DNA of 64,000 nt from Lamellibrachia satsuma. Its lineage: Eukaryota > Annelida > Polychaeta > Sabellida > Siboglinidae. Shown one piece after another: positions 1 through 13,248 of this stretch. The notes under the pieces are model-generated. The model saw nothing but the letters and a program-made list of their open reading frames with translations, had not been told where the DNA came from and searched no databases. The translations under genes and the position numbers were made by a program. The stretch spans positions 1,122,501 through 1,186,500 of the forward strand of contig BSQZ01000098.1 in the NCBI GenBank assembly GCA_033239005.1. Reading direction: 5' to 3'. Position 1 is the first letter of the stretch. Each line of letters starts with the position of its first letter.

Positions 1-235
1 CACAGCCTGAAGCTCAAGAAGGAATGTGTGGCAGCTAGACAACGGAGGAGCTACTTTAGACACAGAGTAGTGAACAGGTGGAACTCTCTCACAGAGGATG
101 TAGTTTCAGCACACACACACTAAATGCATTCAAAGCTAAACTAGACAAATTGTGGTGCGCTTACACTTGTGAGCAAAGTGACAACTTCCCACCCATGTGC
201 ACAAACTACAGTAAAGACCAGCTAAAAGGCTATTA
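1..235 (+). mobile_element. 3' end of an L2/CR1-like LINE pol ORF (truncated by window edge)
   Basis: The reading frame carries the typical C-terminal end of Jockey-superfamily (CR1/L2-like) pol proteins: a basic stretch with RRSYFRHRVVNRWNSL, then SDNFPPMCTNYSKDQLKGY and a TAG stop at 233-235. One base is out of frame near the (ac)n at 112-121. The same sequence recurs at 61627-61861, where the upstream RT domain is also present, so this is the tail of a second copy whose body lies to the left of the window. Clade assignment is from protein style only. Confidence 0.75.
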
Positions 236-1730
236 GCCTAAAAGAGCTGAAGAGGATGTATGTATATGTATGTATAAGAACAAGGTTGTCCTTTCGTCCA
301 GTGCTGCCATCTGGGATTGGATTGAGGAAAACGATATGGTGTGATTGTCGTCGACGTTCACCCATGTGGGTGATGCGTGACCTGCTAGGTATAGGTAATT
401 CACGTGTTGTATGGGACAATGAATACTCTATTAAAATAATAGATTCACGTGAATTAAAACAGTCAAGGTACATGACGCGAGTATGTGTTGATAGTCGCGG
501 GTTAGTGACATAGGGGTCGCCACCAGTCAATCCAAGCCGTGTTTTTCTTCTGAGTTTTCTGTTAATGTGACGAATCCTAGGCGCATCGACATTCGGCTTG
601 CACTCCATTCTGCCAGATCATCTGTTTTTCCTCTTGGTTTCTTCATACGTCATTCTTCTCATCCGTCTGGTCAGTAAACCTATTCTTTTACTTTTTCTTG
701 GTCTTTATTTAATTATTTCTTTTTGGCAATAACCGTAAATATAAAATTACGGCGTTCTGTGATGAAAACTGTATGTGGAGCATATGTCTTCTGCTTCTTG
801 ACGCCATGGTGCAGATGGCATGTCAAGAAATACTCATATGAAACGATTAGTACGTGTAATTTTACATCTTAAGTTACTAGTTCTGACACAGATCTGTGTC
901 ATAAGTGTAGAATCGATCCTTATGTTTTAAAGGTTCACGCTCGTCGCCTCTACGCATACTACCTACTGGGGCGGAAGAAAATGCCTATATGTTTCCTGAT
1001 AGCCAAGTACGTCGTGTAGGCTAAATGCAGTGTTCGTTACCTGGGCCCGTATTCTCGAAAGACTTATGAATTTCTAACTCACGTTTTTCGTAAACATGGC
1101 GGGAAAAGTATCAGGGGTGTTCACTCTTAGAATATCTGGATAAATATTATCCGCGTGCAATATACTATTGAAGTATTACATAATCCATGTTAAATCTCAG
1201 CCAACACTGGCTGGCTTGCGTTATAATCTTAAATTTGCCATGTTATTTTGGTATTGTACATTCCACGAGCGACCGCCCGACGGCAGCTTTGCCGCCATTT
1301 TTACGGAAGCTTGAGTTAGAATTCGTTAGCCTTTCGAGAATCCGGAAACAAAGCTCGGACCCAGTGGGTGACTCGAGTCTTCAATCGCGACGCGAGTCGC
1401 ACTTTTTGACTTTTTGACACTCTAGCATTTCGGACGTACATGGGCTTCTCAGCCAAACACCTGAAACTTGATAATTCAGCCCGAGACTTGCGAGACTTGA
1501 GCAATAACTTGATGCAACTTTCGATCGATGCCTTTTTGCCGACAGAAAAAGTAGTATGATTATGAGTGACACTGACACCACGTCCGTCCACAGGGCTAAG
1601 AACGGAAGGGGGATTCGGTAAATGTTGAGATTGTTGTATTTGTAGATCTATTCTGTGTAATCTTCTTAAATTAATAGACACGGAACCCGCACGCAATAAG
1701 CTAAAAGAGTCACGGGATGATTTATCTCTC

Positions 1731-1775
1731 CCCCACCCCCACCCACTCCACCCCCACCCCCACCCCCCACCCCGA
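1731..1775. repeat. C-rich low-complexity tract (CCCCAC)n
   Basis: Tandem CCCCACCC-type sequence, G-rich on the minus strand. It is repeated with a small length difference at about 63358-63402 in the other copy of the terminal repeat. On the minus strand it produces an artificial Gly/Trp-rich reading frame. Confidence 0.85.
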
Positions 1776-2394
1776 GGACGGGCCTGAAGCTGCACAAAAA
1801 TGTTAAACACCATTAACGTCAGTCACTCGGGAAGATGTGATGCAAGTAGTGAAAGATAATCTTCCAGATGATCTTCGAAGATAGATTCACATACGCGGAT
1901 TGTATGCACCAAAGATTGAGTCAGAAGCCAGCGTTATAATAAACCCAGTATTGTGAGACACCCTGAAAAGATTAGGCTTTCACCATTGGATAATGGCGGG
2001 GGCAACATGACAGCACAATACAGTTTTATACTGCAATCAATCGATCCCATGAAGCTTTGCACGACATGGCTTTGCACGACAGAGCTCCCCTTCAAATGAC
2101 ATAATGGTAGAGCCATCATCTTGAAGCGCGTTATCACATGGTGTCTGGGGTACAAAACGGTATCTGACATTACCACACTATCTACGCAATAGCGTGATCG
2201 CGTTGCCGCATAACGACTACCTTACACAAGCTCTACACGAAAGTGATATCTTACAAATAAAATACGTACGAGTATGCTCACAATGACCGTTAATTGTGAA
2301 TAAATAGCTAAGCATAATTATTATATTTTAATTGTGGTGGTCAACTTCTGTCTCATGAGACTAAGCTTGTCTTAGCTGCTTCATCATCATGTCA

Positions 2395-2790
2395 GTAAGT
2401 TGCCCGCCCTGACGCCTCGCACGCTTTATCTTCTGGTTAGTCTGCTACGTTTTTATGTCAATAGCAGTTCCGCTACTGAGACTGTTTGCAAGTGCACATG
2501 GTCGATGTGATAGTCTTTCAGCTTTCTTGATTATATCATTGTATATCAACTTAAATCGGCTATCTTCTCCATAGAGAATTATCTTCGAGAGGCGGTCACT
2601 AGAAATACGCGGTACGTGCCCCAAGCCATCGTAGTCGTCTATGTTTGAGAATGTTGCTCAGTGGTGCTGAATTGCAGCGTTGGAGAATTTCAAGGTTGGT
2701 AACTTTGTCCTGCTATTTCACACCAAGGACCATACGTAGGCAACGTAGACAGAAGTTCTTTAATGAAGTAACGACTGACTCAGTGGTTCG
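2395..2790 (-). mobile_element. LINE pol C-terminal relic
   Basis: Read on the minus strand with one or two frame changes, this encodes pieces typical of the end of endonuclease-RT LINEs: FCLRCLRMVLGV, then DKVTNLEILQRCNSAPLSN, LRWLG, HVPRISSDRLSK and ILYGE. Frameshifts show a dead copy. It is not part of the flanking 2.37-kb repeat as far as the window shows. Confidence 0.6.
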
Positions 2791-2987
2791 GCTACTGTCG
2801 GTAGCCTTCATGGTGAACTGAATTGTGGGACTACTAGTTCGTGTTCTGCTCGCTAGTTGGAATAGCAAGCTGGCCGTTCCATACGTGGCTGGGTCGCCAT
2901 CCCTCTCGTCTAGTTTTATGATTGGAGTCGTCTTTATGGTCCATGTGACCTCTTTAGTCCATCTCGTGTTTCTGTGGCTTTCTCTTT

Positions 2988-3332
2988 CTATCTTCTTTGT
3001 TCCCTCCCAGTCAATGGTGTAATTGTTTTTGTTCGTATTTTCAGCTCCGTGTCGTCTCCTAGTTGCTTCTTGATAATATCCAGTGTATCGTTGATAAGCA
3101 TGTTGGTGAAGAGATACATTGTATTGTGTGATATCAACATATCACCTTGTTCTATCATGATTGAAGCCATTTCATTTGCTAAGTGTATACAGTTCTTTAT
3201 GTGGCGTGATGCCTTACCCACGGTGGGTCCAAGAAGGTATGCCTGTGATTTATTGACTCTGTGTAATCCACAATAGGCATGAGAGGTTGTCTGGTTTATG
3301 AATTTTCGGAGTGCAGTACATCCACGGTACAT
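2988..3332 (-). mobile_element. Reverse-transcriptase relic, possibly Penelope-like
   Basis: A 114-codon minus-strand frame contains SHNTMYLFTNMLINDTLDII followed by KKQLGDDTELKIRTK. That resembles the RT motif of Penelope-like elements, where SFDV.SLFTN.P is followed by a helix and an R-T motif, but the catalytic Asp region has decayed. The upstream LLGPTVGKASRHIKN segment would fit the preceding palm/finger part. No GIY-YIG domain is visible. An alternative is another part of the adjacent LINE relic. Confidence 0.4.
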
Positions 3333-3722
3333 TTTCAGCAGTCGGTTGTAGGTACTTATACAGTTATTATGTTATCTTGTCATCTTCCTTCAATTGGTCA
3401 TGTGATGAGATCAACAAGAAGTGCCGGACCATAGCCGTTTTGCACTAAGTCGGGGTCGGACCTGCAGCAACAGCCTACTGTTTATTTGTAGACTAGCTGA
3501 ATAAATTAACTTTGTTACTCGATAAAATATGTATACTTGTATTAAGAACAGAGCAGACCCTGCACAACGTTGTGTTGTGTTGCATTCTACGGCACAATGA
3601 CATAACATATTTATTGCAGAGAAACGTTTTGTAAACAACATATTTCACTATCAATTCGTCAGTTGCCCATCTGAACGAAACTGAGATTTGCTGACTTGCG
3701 GTTTTTAAAGCATTCCCCACTT

Positions 3723-4154
3723 TCACGTCGTAAAACAGGTTAATACTCTCAGTCGTTGCGTCATTTTACCTAATGCCTCCAGGGATGGGTTATTCACTTC
3801 CCCAGAGGTTGTTGCTGCCAGTAACAAAAGAATGGTCAACCTAACGAACTGCACGGACTCCTGTTTGAAGTGGCCGTCCAGTAGCGTCAGAAAATGGAAA
3901 TTAACGAGATTTCTCTGGGACAATGGACCATGTCCGTCAAGTAAATATCCCTCGGGTTCAACCCAGATGCGGTCGGTTAAATATGCTGTGTCACCCGTGC
4001 AGAAGTGGGGTGACATAGTGACAGCTGTCACGTGTCTGTTGAGACCATCAAGCGACACGTGCGAGCAGTTCTGGCGTGACACTTCAACATGAGAGCTGTT
4101 GCGGCTTACTCGAGTACGGTGTCTTGTCAGGTCCGACTTCAAGAAGCACTCCAC
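3723..4154 (-). other. Unrecognised 143-codon open frame
   Basis: An ATG-initiated minus-strand frame of 143 codons in a locally GC-richer stretch; the antisense frame is also open for 86 codons (3832-4092). The predicted protein has a hydrophobic stretch VRLTILLLLAA about two thirds along, with no clear signal peptide or domain. No splice sites or homology are evident to me. It could be a chance frame or an exon of an unknown gene. Confidence 0.2.
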
Positions 4155-5580
4155 ATAGCCAAGAACGGCACTTTACACGCTCTTTCGCGTAACACCTATT
4201 TCGCTTGTAGTGCGGTATAAGGATACACACACTAGAATATCATCACTGCTGTGTAGTCACAGTGACGCCGAACTTCGCTAAGATTAACTCCAACCATTTG
4301 TGTAGCACGTTATATATTAATAAAAATGTAATGGAACGGAATACGTTTGCGGGTTTTGTTTAGACTCGCTGAACTGCACGGCCAACTGTGCCTCGTCAGC
4401 AGAGTTAGAGACACGAGGCTTACTAAAATGTACCGACTTGCTAATTAATTAAAGATACAGTCTGACAGATTGTTATCATAAAATATCATGTCATACAATA
4501 TACAGTTAAAACTAACATACTGAACACCCAAATGCGTTTTGATGAACCACATATTATGATAATAAGATGTTAGAATATAATTATTGTATTGTTTATATTA
4601 TATAACTATAGAAAATACCATTCTTTGCATATTCAAAGCATTCACCACATTTTGACGCTTTGAGTGAAACGAGTGAATAAATATCGGTAAAAACTAAGCA
4701 CACCTTCGGGAGTGTTATGTTTAACGACAAAGCGTAGAACAGCTACGTGTGCTGGTTCACTTTGTTTGAATGCTATCTGGTGATCTTACGCTGAAGTGTC
4801 AGGCAAAACTGCACTTTCCGAGGTGGAAATTTTATATTTCTCACATTGTATGCGTGCATTTCATACACGACGACAACCTAAACATGAATAGTTTGTTAAC
4901 TTTGAGCAAACTGTTGTTTTAGTGTGAATTCTTCTCAGATTTGTCTTCTTTGATCATCATTTCTTTACTTCTTCTATTCGCTGTACGGATTCCGTTCCAC
5001 AGTAATTGATATTAAATGGAATGCCTTTAGTCACATACCATAGCCATACTAACGTTATTAATGTAATTATAATGATACAGTCAGTTTTACGAACGTTATT
5101 AATGTAATTATAATGATACAGTCAGTTTTAATATAAAGTGCCTCTTACTGGGTGTGTTACGATCACGGTTCGTTTTAGTGAATGTAAGTAAATGTAAGTT
5201 TAGTGTAATTTCATTACTGCTATTATGTACAAAATGTGCAATCATTATTTTAACGTAATTTCCGGTGTTTTATAACAGAATTATACTTGTGTGGTTTTGT
5301 GTATTTTATCGTAACTGGATGTACAATCAAACTGAAACGTTGTCAATATTAAACTGATTCTGATTCTGACGAACTGACAATGGGCAAAATCAACTCACAT
5401 AGTTATTATTATTATTATCATCATCATACAATAAGCGAAAACATGTTTTCTCGTAAATGGCGTCCACGGACATTGGACAAAAATCATCAACCCATAAATT
5501 ATTATCATCATCATTATGATTAATGTCATGTTTTTCTGCCTGTAGGACACATCCTCCCCAGACGCGACATAGACTCAACT
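4155..5580. other. AT-rich noncoding stretch with a 41-bp tandem duplication
   Basis: No gene is visible. The only structure seen is a perfect 41-bp direct duplication at 5051-5091 and 5092-5131 (starting aacgttattaatgtaatta). Confidence 0.6.
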
Positions 5581-5599
5581 ATCCACCGGCGGCGACAGG

Positions 5600-5878
5600 G
5601 TGTCGGTAAGCGGGTGTTCGGAAGACAATAAGTCGGACAGCGGCCGAGGCTCCTCCGACGACGCCACATCCAACATTCTAGGTTTACCACCGCACCACAC
5701 TGCTCTCAAGGGTCCGGGCGCGCCACCCCGTCCTCACCAGAACGCCGCTTTAAAATTCGAGTTCCGCCGCAAACTCGTCCTCCACTTCCAAGATGGCGAC
5801 GCCGATGTGCTGCGAAAAGGTCACATTCATGTTGAGGCGCCAAATAAAAGAAGGATTCGTCTAGCGAATCAAGTGTGA
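5600..5878 (+). CDS. Orphan GC-rich terminal-exon candidate
   Basis: About 93 codons open to a TGA at 5876-5878, in a GC-rich island inside AT-rich DNA. The frame includes SEDNKSDSGRGSSDDATSN, a Pro-rich part GAPPRPHQ, and a basic/hydrophobic end (FEFRRKLVLHFQDGDADVL). Acidic/Ser-Gly 'SDSGRG' patches occur in cytoplasmic tails of several adhesion proteins, but I do not recognise this one. There is no ATG; an upstream frame stop lies just before possible acceptors (for example the tag before ACTCAACTATCC near 5574). It fits a 3' terminal exon of a plus-strand gene whose other exons are not identified here. Confidence 0.4.
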   Translation: MSVSGCSEDNKSDSGRGSSDDATSNILGLPPHHTALKGPGAPPRPHQNAALKFEFRRKLVLHFQDGDADVLRKGHIHVEAPNKRRIRLANQV

Positions 5879-6745
5879 GGAGTCGGCAACAACTAACGTA
5901 ATGATAGGGCCTACTAAGTGTCTATTTTGGAGACATGTCTTCGAATCGCTGGACGTCGTGTTTTTTATATTTTTTATACTGTGGTGACAATAATGATGTG
6001 CTCTGAATAATGATGTGCTCTGTTGGGACATATTCAGATTTAATATTATCATCGTTGAATAGTGACAGTGACTCCGGGCTTCCTTAAATTTAGCCCCAAG
6101 CATTCGTGGTGTACATTTATAGTAATATAATTATCAGTAATCTATTGAAATGAGTTTGCATGTGAGTTTTGCTTAGAATGGTTGAAATGGGTAGGGAACT
6201 CTCACGTCAACAGAACAAAGTGCCAGTTACCACCAGAAGAATGTGTCGAAGGACAAAATACGTGAACATAATTTGCACGAACGAGATATGCGCGATGCGT
6301 ACGCGCGCAGGCAACCTACACATGTATGTGTGCACAATATATTCATAAGGTATCTAGGCCTACATTAAAGTACAATTGCAGACATAGTTAGATAGAGTTG
6401 TGTTCAGTTTCACATCGTCGCTAACAGTTCAACCAGCTACTTGTCCTGCCCGCTGTAGCAGCATTAGGCTAGAGATTGGAAATCACGAAAGTAGTAGTTG
6501 ATGTTTAATTTAAATTATTTAGTAATAAAAACTTTATTGTAAACATGTTTGTAACTTGCTGAAATGGATGCTTGACAGTGAAGCTGTCATCAAATTATTT
6601 GTTTTAAGTTTGCTATTTTGACAAATTGTATTAAAAGGTAAACCTTATATGACCAAATCTTCTTTTTGTTTTGAAACATGGGGAAAATATTACACTTCAC
6701 AATAAACACAACTAAGCGTGTAATTATCGATATTGCCTATGTCTT

Positions 6746-6780
<35 letters not shown>

Positions 6781-6788
6781 TGCACGCA
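6746..6788. repeat. (GCAC)n microsatellite
   Basis: About nine tandem GCAC units, ending with an imperfect tgcacgcaag. Confidence 0.95.
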
Positions 6789-7098
6789 AGGGGGAATTTC
6801 ATATATGCTCGTGCCAACATCGAAGGTGGATCCAAACCACTTGATACAACATTTATTGTTGCGTAGCCTAACTTCGTGCGTCGCCAAAAATTCTCCCGAC
6901 ATGTGATCACATACATGGGGGCACGTACACTCCACGTACATACTTGAAGGCACTTACACACCACTCTGGTCTCAAGACGGAGCCTTCACGATTGGTTCCA
7001 CTGTCGTACAATAACAACGGAGGGGGATTATTAGCAGCTCCTGAGCCGCGAATCTGTGATGACAGACGACACCATCCAATCGGTCCCAATACACCCAG

Positions 7099-7214
<116 letters not shown>

Positions 7215-8289
7215 CATACACACAAAGGTAATCCAGAGATCAGACATCTTGTTCCCCACCAGCCAGCCAGCGGTTAAACATAAAGATCAACCTCAATACT
7301 CATCACCAATTCTTCTTTGACATCGCCGCCACATGACGTGGATTGTTGTGGGAATGCCAAGAGAACTGTAGATTAGGCAGTAAAGCGGAGTCCACATCAT
7401 TCAGTCAGTGGGGGCTTGCACAAACCGAGTCGCAGATCAACTATTTGACGATAGCAGTGATGAAGTGAGAGACGCTCAGAAGGAAATGGAAACTTTCGAT
7501 GCAATACAAAATCGTGGCACTACACTTCTCCACTGAGTCATGCAGCTAGGCGAGAAGGCCGGGTATACACCCAAAAATGCCTTTCATAAAAGAATGTTGC
7601 TTCAAAAACGGCACCGAAAACTTTAGATTGGCAACTTTGTTGTTGCTCTATGCAAAAGTAAGATTAAAATTGCTGAGCTACAACTTATTAAGGTACGTTT
7701 TTGTAATAGCGCGGTACCCAGTCCGTGGGACTGCTCAAAGCACGTTACACTTCACCCACTGGCAGACCTATAATTAATCCCAACGCCATCTCGACCTCTC
7801 TGGGAAGCATTTAGCGTAAGTGTTTCGCTTATCCTAATGAGAAAAACATAATTATTGAAGAGGAGATATCATGTATTTATTAATGTTTACTACAGTACCA
7901 ATTGTACGTATTGTCTTCACGTGATCTATAATTTGAATAAGTATGTTGGCAAGATAACATTATTACTTGATGGGACTTCTCGTATGCATTTGTAGCGATA
8001 CTAGTATGTCTTGTAACGATTACCGTGGTACTGTCTCAGTGCATTCATCGACAAAGTAATTGTGTAAGGTTTGTTTTGACAAAGTAAATAATCGCACACA
8101 CACGATCCACCTCATGTTGTGATTTCTCAGATTGTCACGCTAACTCCGGAGAGAACAAATAATTCATCACCTCTTATGGTGTACAGGCTAAAAAACGACA
8201 TTTCAACTTGGCGGTGTAATTAATATTGTGACTTATCGCGTACATTTGTAGCGAAGCTGGGATATCAATGATTCAACTATTTAGGAGGT

Positions 8290-10300
8290 ATCTAGGTAAA
8301 ATAACAGATTTGTAAGCACTTGCCTTTATAGTAGGCAGAATGTAGTCTCGAAGACACGATGCTGATGCGCCCCGTTGTCAACTTGTCAAATTTTGGCAAC
8401 GTCCACTGTGGCTGTGAAGGCCGATTCCTGAGTGGCAATCCTTGCCGCAGCCAAAGCAGACGAAACAGGATGACAGTGGTGCTAGTGCTGCTTTTTGTTT
8501 TCGCCACATCCTCTTCTCAGGCGCATACTGGTGTCTCCTTTCTTCTGCCCTTTCAATGCCTCTGCGTGTTGCCTGACGCCAAGCAGTGCGGTCTTCGGCC
8601 ACTGCTTCCCAGTCTTTGGGGCTGATGTCACAGGACTTCATGTCGCGATTGCAGGCGTCCTTGAATCTGAAGGCTGGGCGTCCCACTGGCCTCGCGCCAC
8701 TGGTCAGTTGTCCATATAGGATGTCATTCGGCAAGCGGCCGTCCTCCATGCGCCGTACATGACCCAACCAGCGCAGGCGTATCTGGCTCAGCAGTGAATG
8801 CATGCTGCGGATCCTGGCACGGCCCAATATGTCGCTGTAGGGTATACCCGGTCCTGCTAGGTGATGCCGAGGATACGCTTGAGGCACCGCATGTGGAAGG
8901 TATTGAGGCGGCGCTCCTGGCACATGTATGTGGTCCACTATTCGCTGCCATAGAGGAGGTTGTTCAAAACACAGGCCTGGTAGATTATCATCTTGGTGTT
9001 CTCAGTGAGCATCTTATTTTCCCATACTCTTTTGCTCAGCTTGGCCGTAGTGCATGCGGCTTTTCCGATGCGCCTGTTTATCTCAGTGTCCAGCGAAAGG
9101 TTGTTGGAGATGTTTGACACGAGGTAGGTGAAGTCCTCTATTACCTTCAGCGTGTAGTCATTGATCTTGATTGAAGGGACTTGGCTGGCATCCCGCGCAA
9201 TGATGTTCGTCTTCTTCAGGCTGATTGTGAGTTCAAACTCTCTGCAGGCGTGTGCAAAGCGATTGACCAGCCTCTGGATGGCCTCTCCTGAGTAGGCAGT
9301 GTGTGCTGCATCATCCACAAACAACATCTCCCTGACGTATACCTCTGTCACTTTTGTTTTGGCACGCAGACGTGCCAGGTTGAACAGCTTCCCATCAGAT
9401 CTGGTGTGCAGGTCGACACCGTCTGAAGAAGAGTCGAAGGCATATGACAGAAGGAGGGAGAAGAAGATCCCAAACAATGTTGGAGCAAGGACACAGCTTT
9501 GATTGACACCGCTGCAGACAGGGAAGGGCTTCAAAATCGAACCATCGTACACAACTGTACCCTTCATGTTCTCATGGAAGGAGACCTCCATGCTGCCTAG
9601 CTTGGGAGGACAGCCGATCTTCTCAAGTAGGCGGAAGAGTCCCTTCCTGCTGACAAGATCGAAGGCCTTGTTTAAGTCAATGAACGCAACGTAGAGGGTT
9701 CTGTTCTCTGCACTTTTCCTGGAGCGGGCGTACTGCAAAGGTAATATCGATGGTGGATCTTCCTGCTCTGAACCCACACTGGGATTCTGGGTAGTCACGT
9801 GAGGCAAGTTTCTGAAGTCTGATTAGTAGGACCCGAGCGAAGGCCTTCCCCATAGTGCTCAATAATGATATGGCCGAATAGTTGTTGCAGTCACTGTGGT
9901 CGCTTTTGTTTTTGTACAAGGTGACTATTGTAGCATCCCGCATTTCTTGTTCCTTCATTCCAGCAGAGACAGAGCAGTTGATGCAGGTGCTGTAGTAAGG
10001 CGGGCTTCGCACACTTGATCACTTCTGGCGGTATGCTGTCACATCCTGGTGCCTTGCCGCAAGAGAGGGAGTCAATAGCTTTGCCCAGGTCCTCGACTGT
10101 GGGCTCGTTGTCCAGCTCCTCCATCATAGGCAAGTCCCTGGTGGCGTTGAGAGCAGCATTAGTAAAGACTGTTTCTCGGGAGTACAGTTATAAATAATGT
10201 TCAACCCATCGCTCCATCTGTTGATCCCGGTCTGTGAGCATCTCTCCTGATGTGGATTTCAGTGGAGCCATCTTCCTAACAATGGGGCCAACAGCTTTCT
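8290..10300 (-). mobile_element. LINE endonuclease-RT pol relic, RT to C-terminus
   Basis: Read on the minus strand from about 10,130 to 8,380 in several shifted frames: a finger segment (RDATIVTLYKNKSDHSDCNNY), AFIDLNKAFDLVSR for motif A, MLFVDDAAHTAYSG with the FVDD catalytic pair, thumb SLDTEINRRIGKA, then LRWLGHVRRMEDGRLP and the C-terminal zinc-knuckle-like FGCGKDCHSGIGLHSHSGRC. The order and motifs are those of a non-LTR retrotransposon. Several frameshifts and the lack of a 5' endonuclease domain mean a dead, 5'-truncated copy. Units 2 and 3 keep only the upstream half. Confidence 0.85.
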
Positions 10301-11585
10301 TGATACCATCGTACACGCCGCGTACTTTTCCTCAGTCGACTGAGCCTTGGATACTCTTGAACAGTTTCAGCCAGTAGCCATTTGCACAGCGTCTTGCTGT
10401 GCGTTGTGCGATGCTCCGTGCAGAACTGAGAGCCAGCAGTGTTTTCTCGCTTGCTATTATATAGGTGCACAATTGTGGGCATTCTTTTAAAATACGTCGT
10501 TATTTTGTTAGTTTTAATATTTTTAGAAACTCATAAGAGTCAATGAATTTATAGTATAATATTATACAAATGTACCTGTTCGCTTTGATTAGTTATATCT
10601 GAAAGAGAGCGCAGAGGTGTATGGCTTGCTTAAGCATTGATTAGGTCCAAACCAGCATGGCCTGCCTACCTGGTATTTCGCTGGAACAAGGTATCTAATT
10701 AAATTACATAATGCACCAAGAAATATTATGACGTGATGACATAGCAACGTTAGCAATCTTTGGTTAGGAACTATCCGGGGATTAATTGATATTTGTACTA
10801 TTCCATAAAATATGTCAAACGGTTTACCTGTCAACGCATTATTCAAATGAAACTAGTCAAAAAACAAATTGCCAACCATCCTCCTTTGTCCATATTTATC
10901 TTCGTCTTAACGTAAACCATAGTTCAATCTTATCATCTCTCAAATTTTAATAGCCGTCAATTAGTCACTTTCCCATCATTTTTCAATTCGTCACGTCAGC
11001 GATTTTGGTATGTCCTGTAGCAATTACCTCGTTGTCTTACTCGAACTATCATTTTGTGTCAGAAATCATTAGTAAGATTGTATTTCTCGTGTTATGCAAT
11101 ATGTTGCCTTGTTTTCTCAGCTCGCATTAGTTAACGTCCGTCCAATGTTAAAATATCGCGGTGCGTGGGTCTTCACTTTCAGCCTCGTGTAGCCAGTTTT
11201 CATAATTCGTCCTTGGTACATCTGACGACAACTTCAACATAAGTTTGATGTCTTCTGTTATTTTTTTTAAATACAGCTCTATGTACTTGGAAAAAATATT
11301 CTCAATTTCATTCCGCCTATTTCTCGCTGTGACGTATGTCTACTTTTAGATGACATCGATATCGCTTGAAGATTATTGTGTCTGCAACCTAGTAATTGAC
11401 GACGTTATAATTCAACAAATACAAAACAAAGACTTCGGACTTCGGTCGGACAGCCGACGTCATAGCTTAGACTTCGTATTCTTAACATATGACAGTGGAG
11501 CACGCAAGTGTCAGTGTTTGCGAGTCATTTCAACATGCTCGCTGTAGCCCGTGTTCATGCCGCTTTTTTTTACTAAATATCCAAA
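10300..11585. other. Unit-internal noncoding DNA
   Basis: No gene seen. The segment around 11.33-11.55 kb (beginning gacgtatgtctacttttaga) recurs in diverged form near 20.53, 25.47, 31.77, 36.78, 44.32 and 47.83 kb, so it is a short repeat family on both sides of the peptide genes. Confidence 0.5.
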
Positions 11586-11849
11586 CCCTCAATATGCTAT
11601 GACATTTGAATGTAAAAGTCATTTCACAAAACATATAGTACAGGAAGAGTTGCATTTAGAAATATATATAATTGTATCACACGAAAATTTGGCGCAAAAG
11701 ATGCATCCAATGACATCTTTCTAGTTCCCAGCTGTAAAGTCGGTCTAGTTTTTACTGATGTCATTAGCATCCCTGTTTCGTAATTGAAGACTTTCAACGT
11801 CAACGAATATAAAAACACAAACTTCGGTCAATGCTAACGTTATCGATGT

Positions 11850-12365
11850 TTCAACTGAGGGTTCGTTCTGTGAAAGAATGGCAGAGAATCACGCAATCTT
11901 TGAAAGCCCGCGCAAAAACGAACAAGAAGAGAGACATCAATCGTCGAACCATGCGTAATCGCTACAGAGCACTCGCTGTATCCATCGTCCCCTCCAGATA
12001 GGAGAGCTGACTCTGAAAGTAGAGACAGAGAGATGCATACAACTATTTGAAACGAAATACTGCTGCAGACCACTGCGAATTTCATATACTGGACACAAAA
12101 CATACGAATATTTGAGGTAACATGTCAATTCCCTTCCTACAAAGCAAGAACCCGTGTTAGCATCGATGAAACGTCGAAAGCTCTCCTGATTTAGCCAGTC
12201 AACCGAAACAATAACATTCGAGAAAACCACCCACACTGGAGGGAAAGAGAAGAAGGGGCCGCCATATAGAGAACTGTCTAGATAACATACAAGAATGGAC
12301 ACATCGAGAACTACGACCCTGCTACACACAGCAGAGGACATGCAACGCTGGCGATGACTGTGTGT
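11850..12365 (+). mobile_element. LINE 3' relic (unit 1, first copy)
   Basis: Plus-strand frames encode NRYRALAVS, ETERCIQLFETKYCCRPLR, ISYTGHKT and MKRRKLS, then an E(G)KRRRGR-like piece, the usual end of endonuclease-RT LINE proteins (compare 49170-50390). Stops and shifts make it a relic. The equivalent piece is found at 14.90-15.42, 26.01-26.53 and 37.33-37.87 kb. Confidence 0.65.
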
Positions 12366-13248
12366 GAATGAGACACCTACCACCGTCCTGTCAATGGATG
12401 AAGGTGAAGTTGATTTGTTCTTGGACTAGGACTCGAAGTAAACCCATATCTAAAAGCTTTGCTGTTTGGCTGCTGCTCGCAGCTGATGCACAACCCTTGT
12501 TTCTCGAATAGATGACCAATAACATGATTCATAAATCATCGGTTTAAAGCAGTGCCACAAGGATACTGAATGCTTCGTGTTTGCTACATATTTCTATGCA
12601 GACTTCCAACTGATTTTTAAGTTATTTTGCTGATTTGTTTTCATGAATTCATGCTGCCTTAATTTTCATGAATACAGCAAAATGTTGTAATAATAACAAT
12701 ATACTGTGTGGTGTCGACAGAAATTGAGATGATTATGTTGATGGTGTTAATGCACAATACGATCTCGTCTGAATATAACATAAAATGGAGATATAATAGA
12801 TAGTTGTAATATTGTTTCAAATCATCAGTCGTAACATGAAGGCTAGCCGGAGGAAACCACACTAAACACACTAAATATTGTTTAATTAAACAAACGAATT
12901 TAACGTAGACAGGTCCCATGAACGTTGTTCACGATACTTTTCTATTTCTGCCTGTCATGCAAAATGCTTACAAGGTCGGTAGATACTATGAAGAATTCAG
13001 GCCGAAATAGTAAGGTAAGCATGCTCATCCTGGTATTTTCTAATAACTAAAGACAAGCCTCAAAAAAATTAAGACCGTGCTCTCTCAGAACGTTCTATAG
13101 GACGATCTCCCTCAGTTTATTAGAGAGTGTAATTTCTCCGCTTCTTTTAAAGTAGTCTTTAATAGAAAACTTTTATTCAAAACTGCATCCATGCATATGT
13201 TGTAATGTAAAGCACTATGAAAAACCAAAAGGACTGTTGTTGCATATA

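Larger units (their letters stand above)
1..2374. repeat. Left copy of 2.37-kb direct repeat (matches 61627-64000)
   Basis: The sequence from base 1 matches the sequence from base 61627 almost base for base to the window end, with scattered substitutions and small indels. It comprises the LINE 3' end plus about 2.1 kb of DNA in which I see no gene. A C-rich tract lies at 1731-1775. The repeat may continue beyond the window on both sides. Confidence 0.95.

Noticed and set aside
1316..1813. 165-codon minus-strand Gly/Trp-rich frame
   Set aside because: Its distinctive part is the C-rich tract read in reverse; the frame is changed by indels in the other copy (63.1-63.4 kb).
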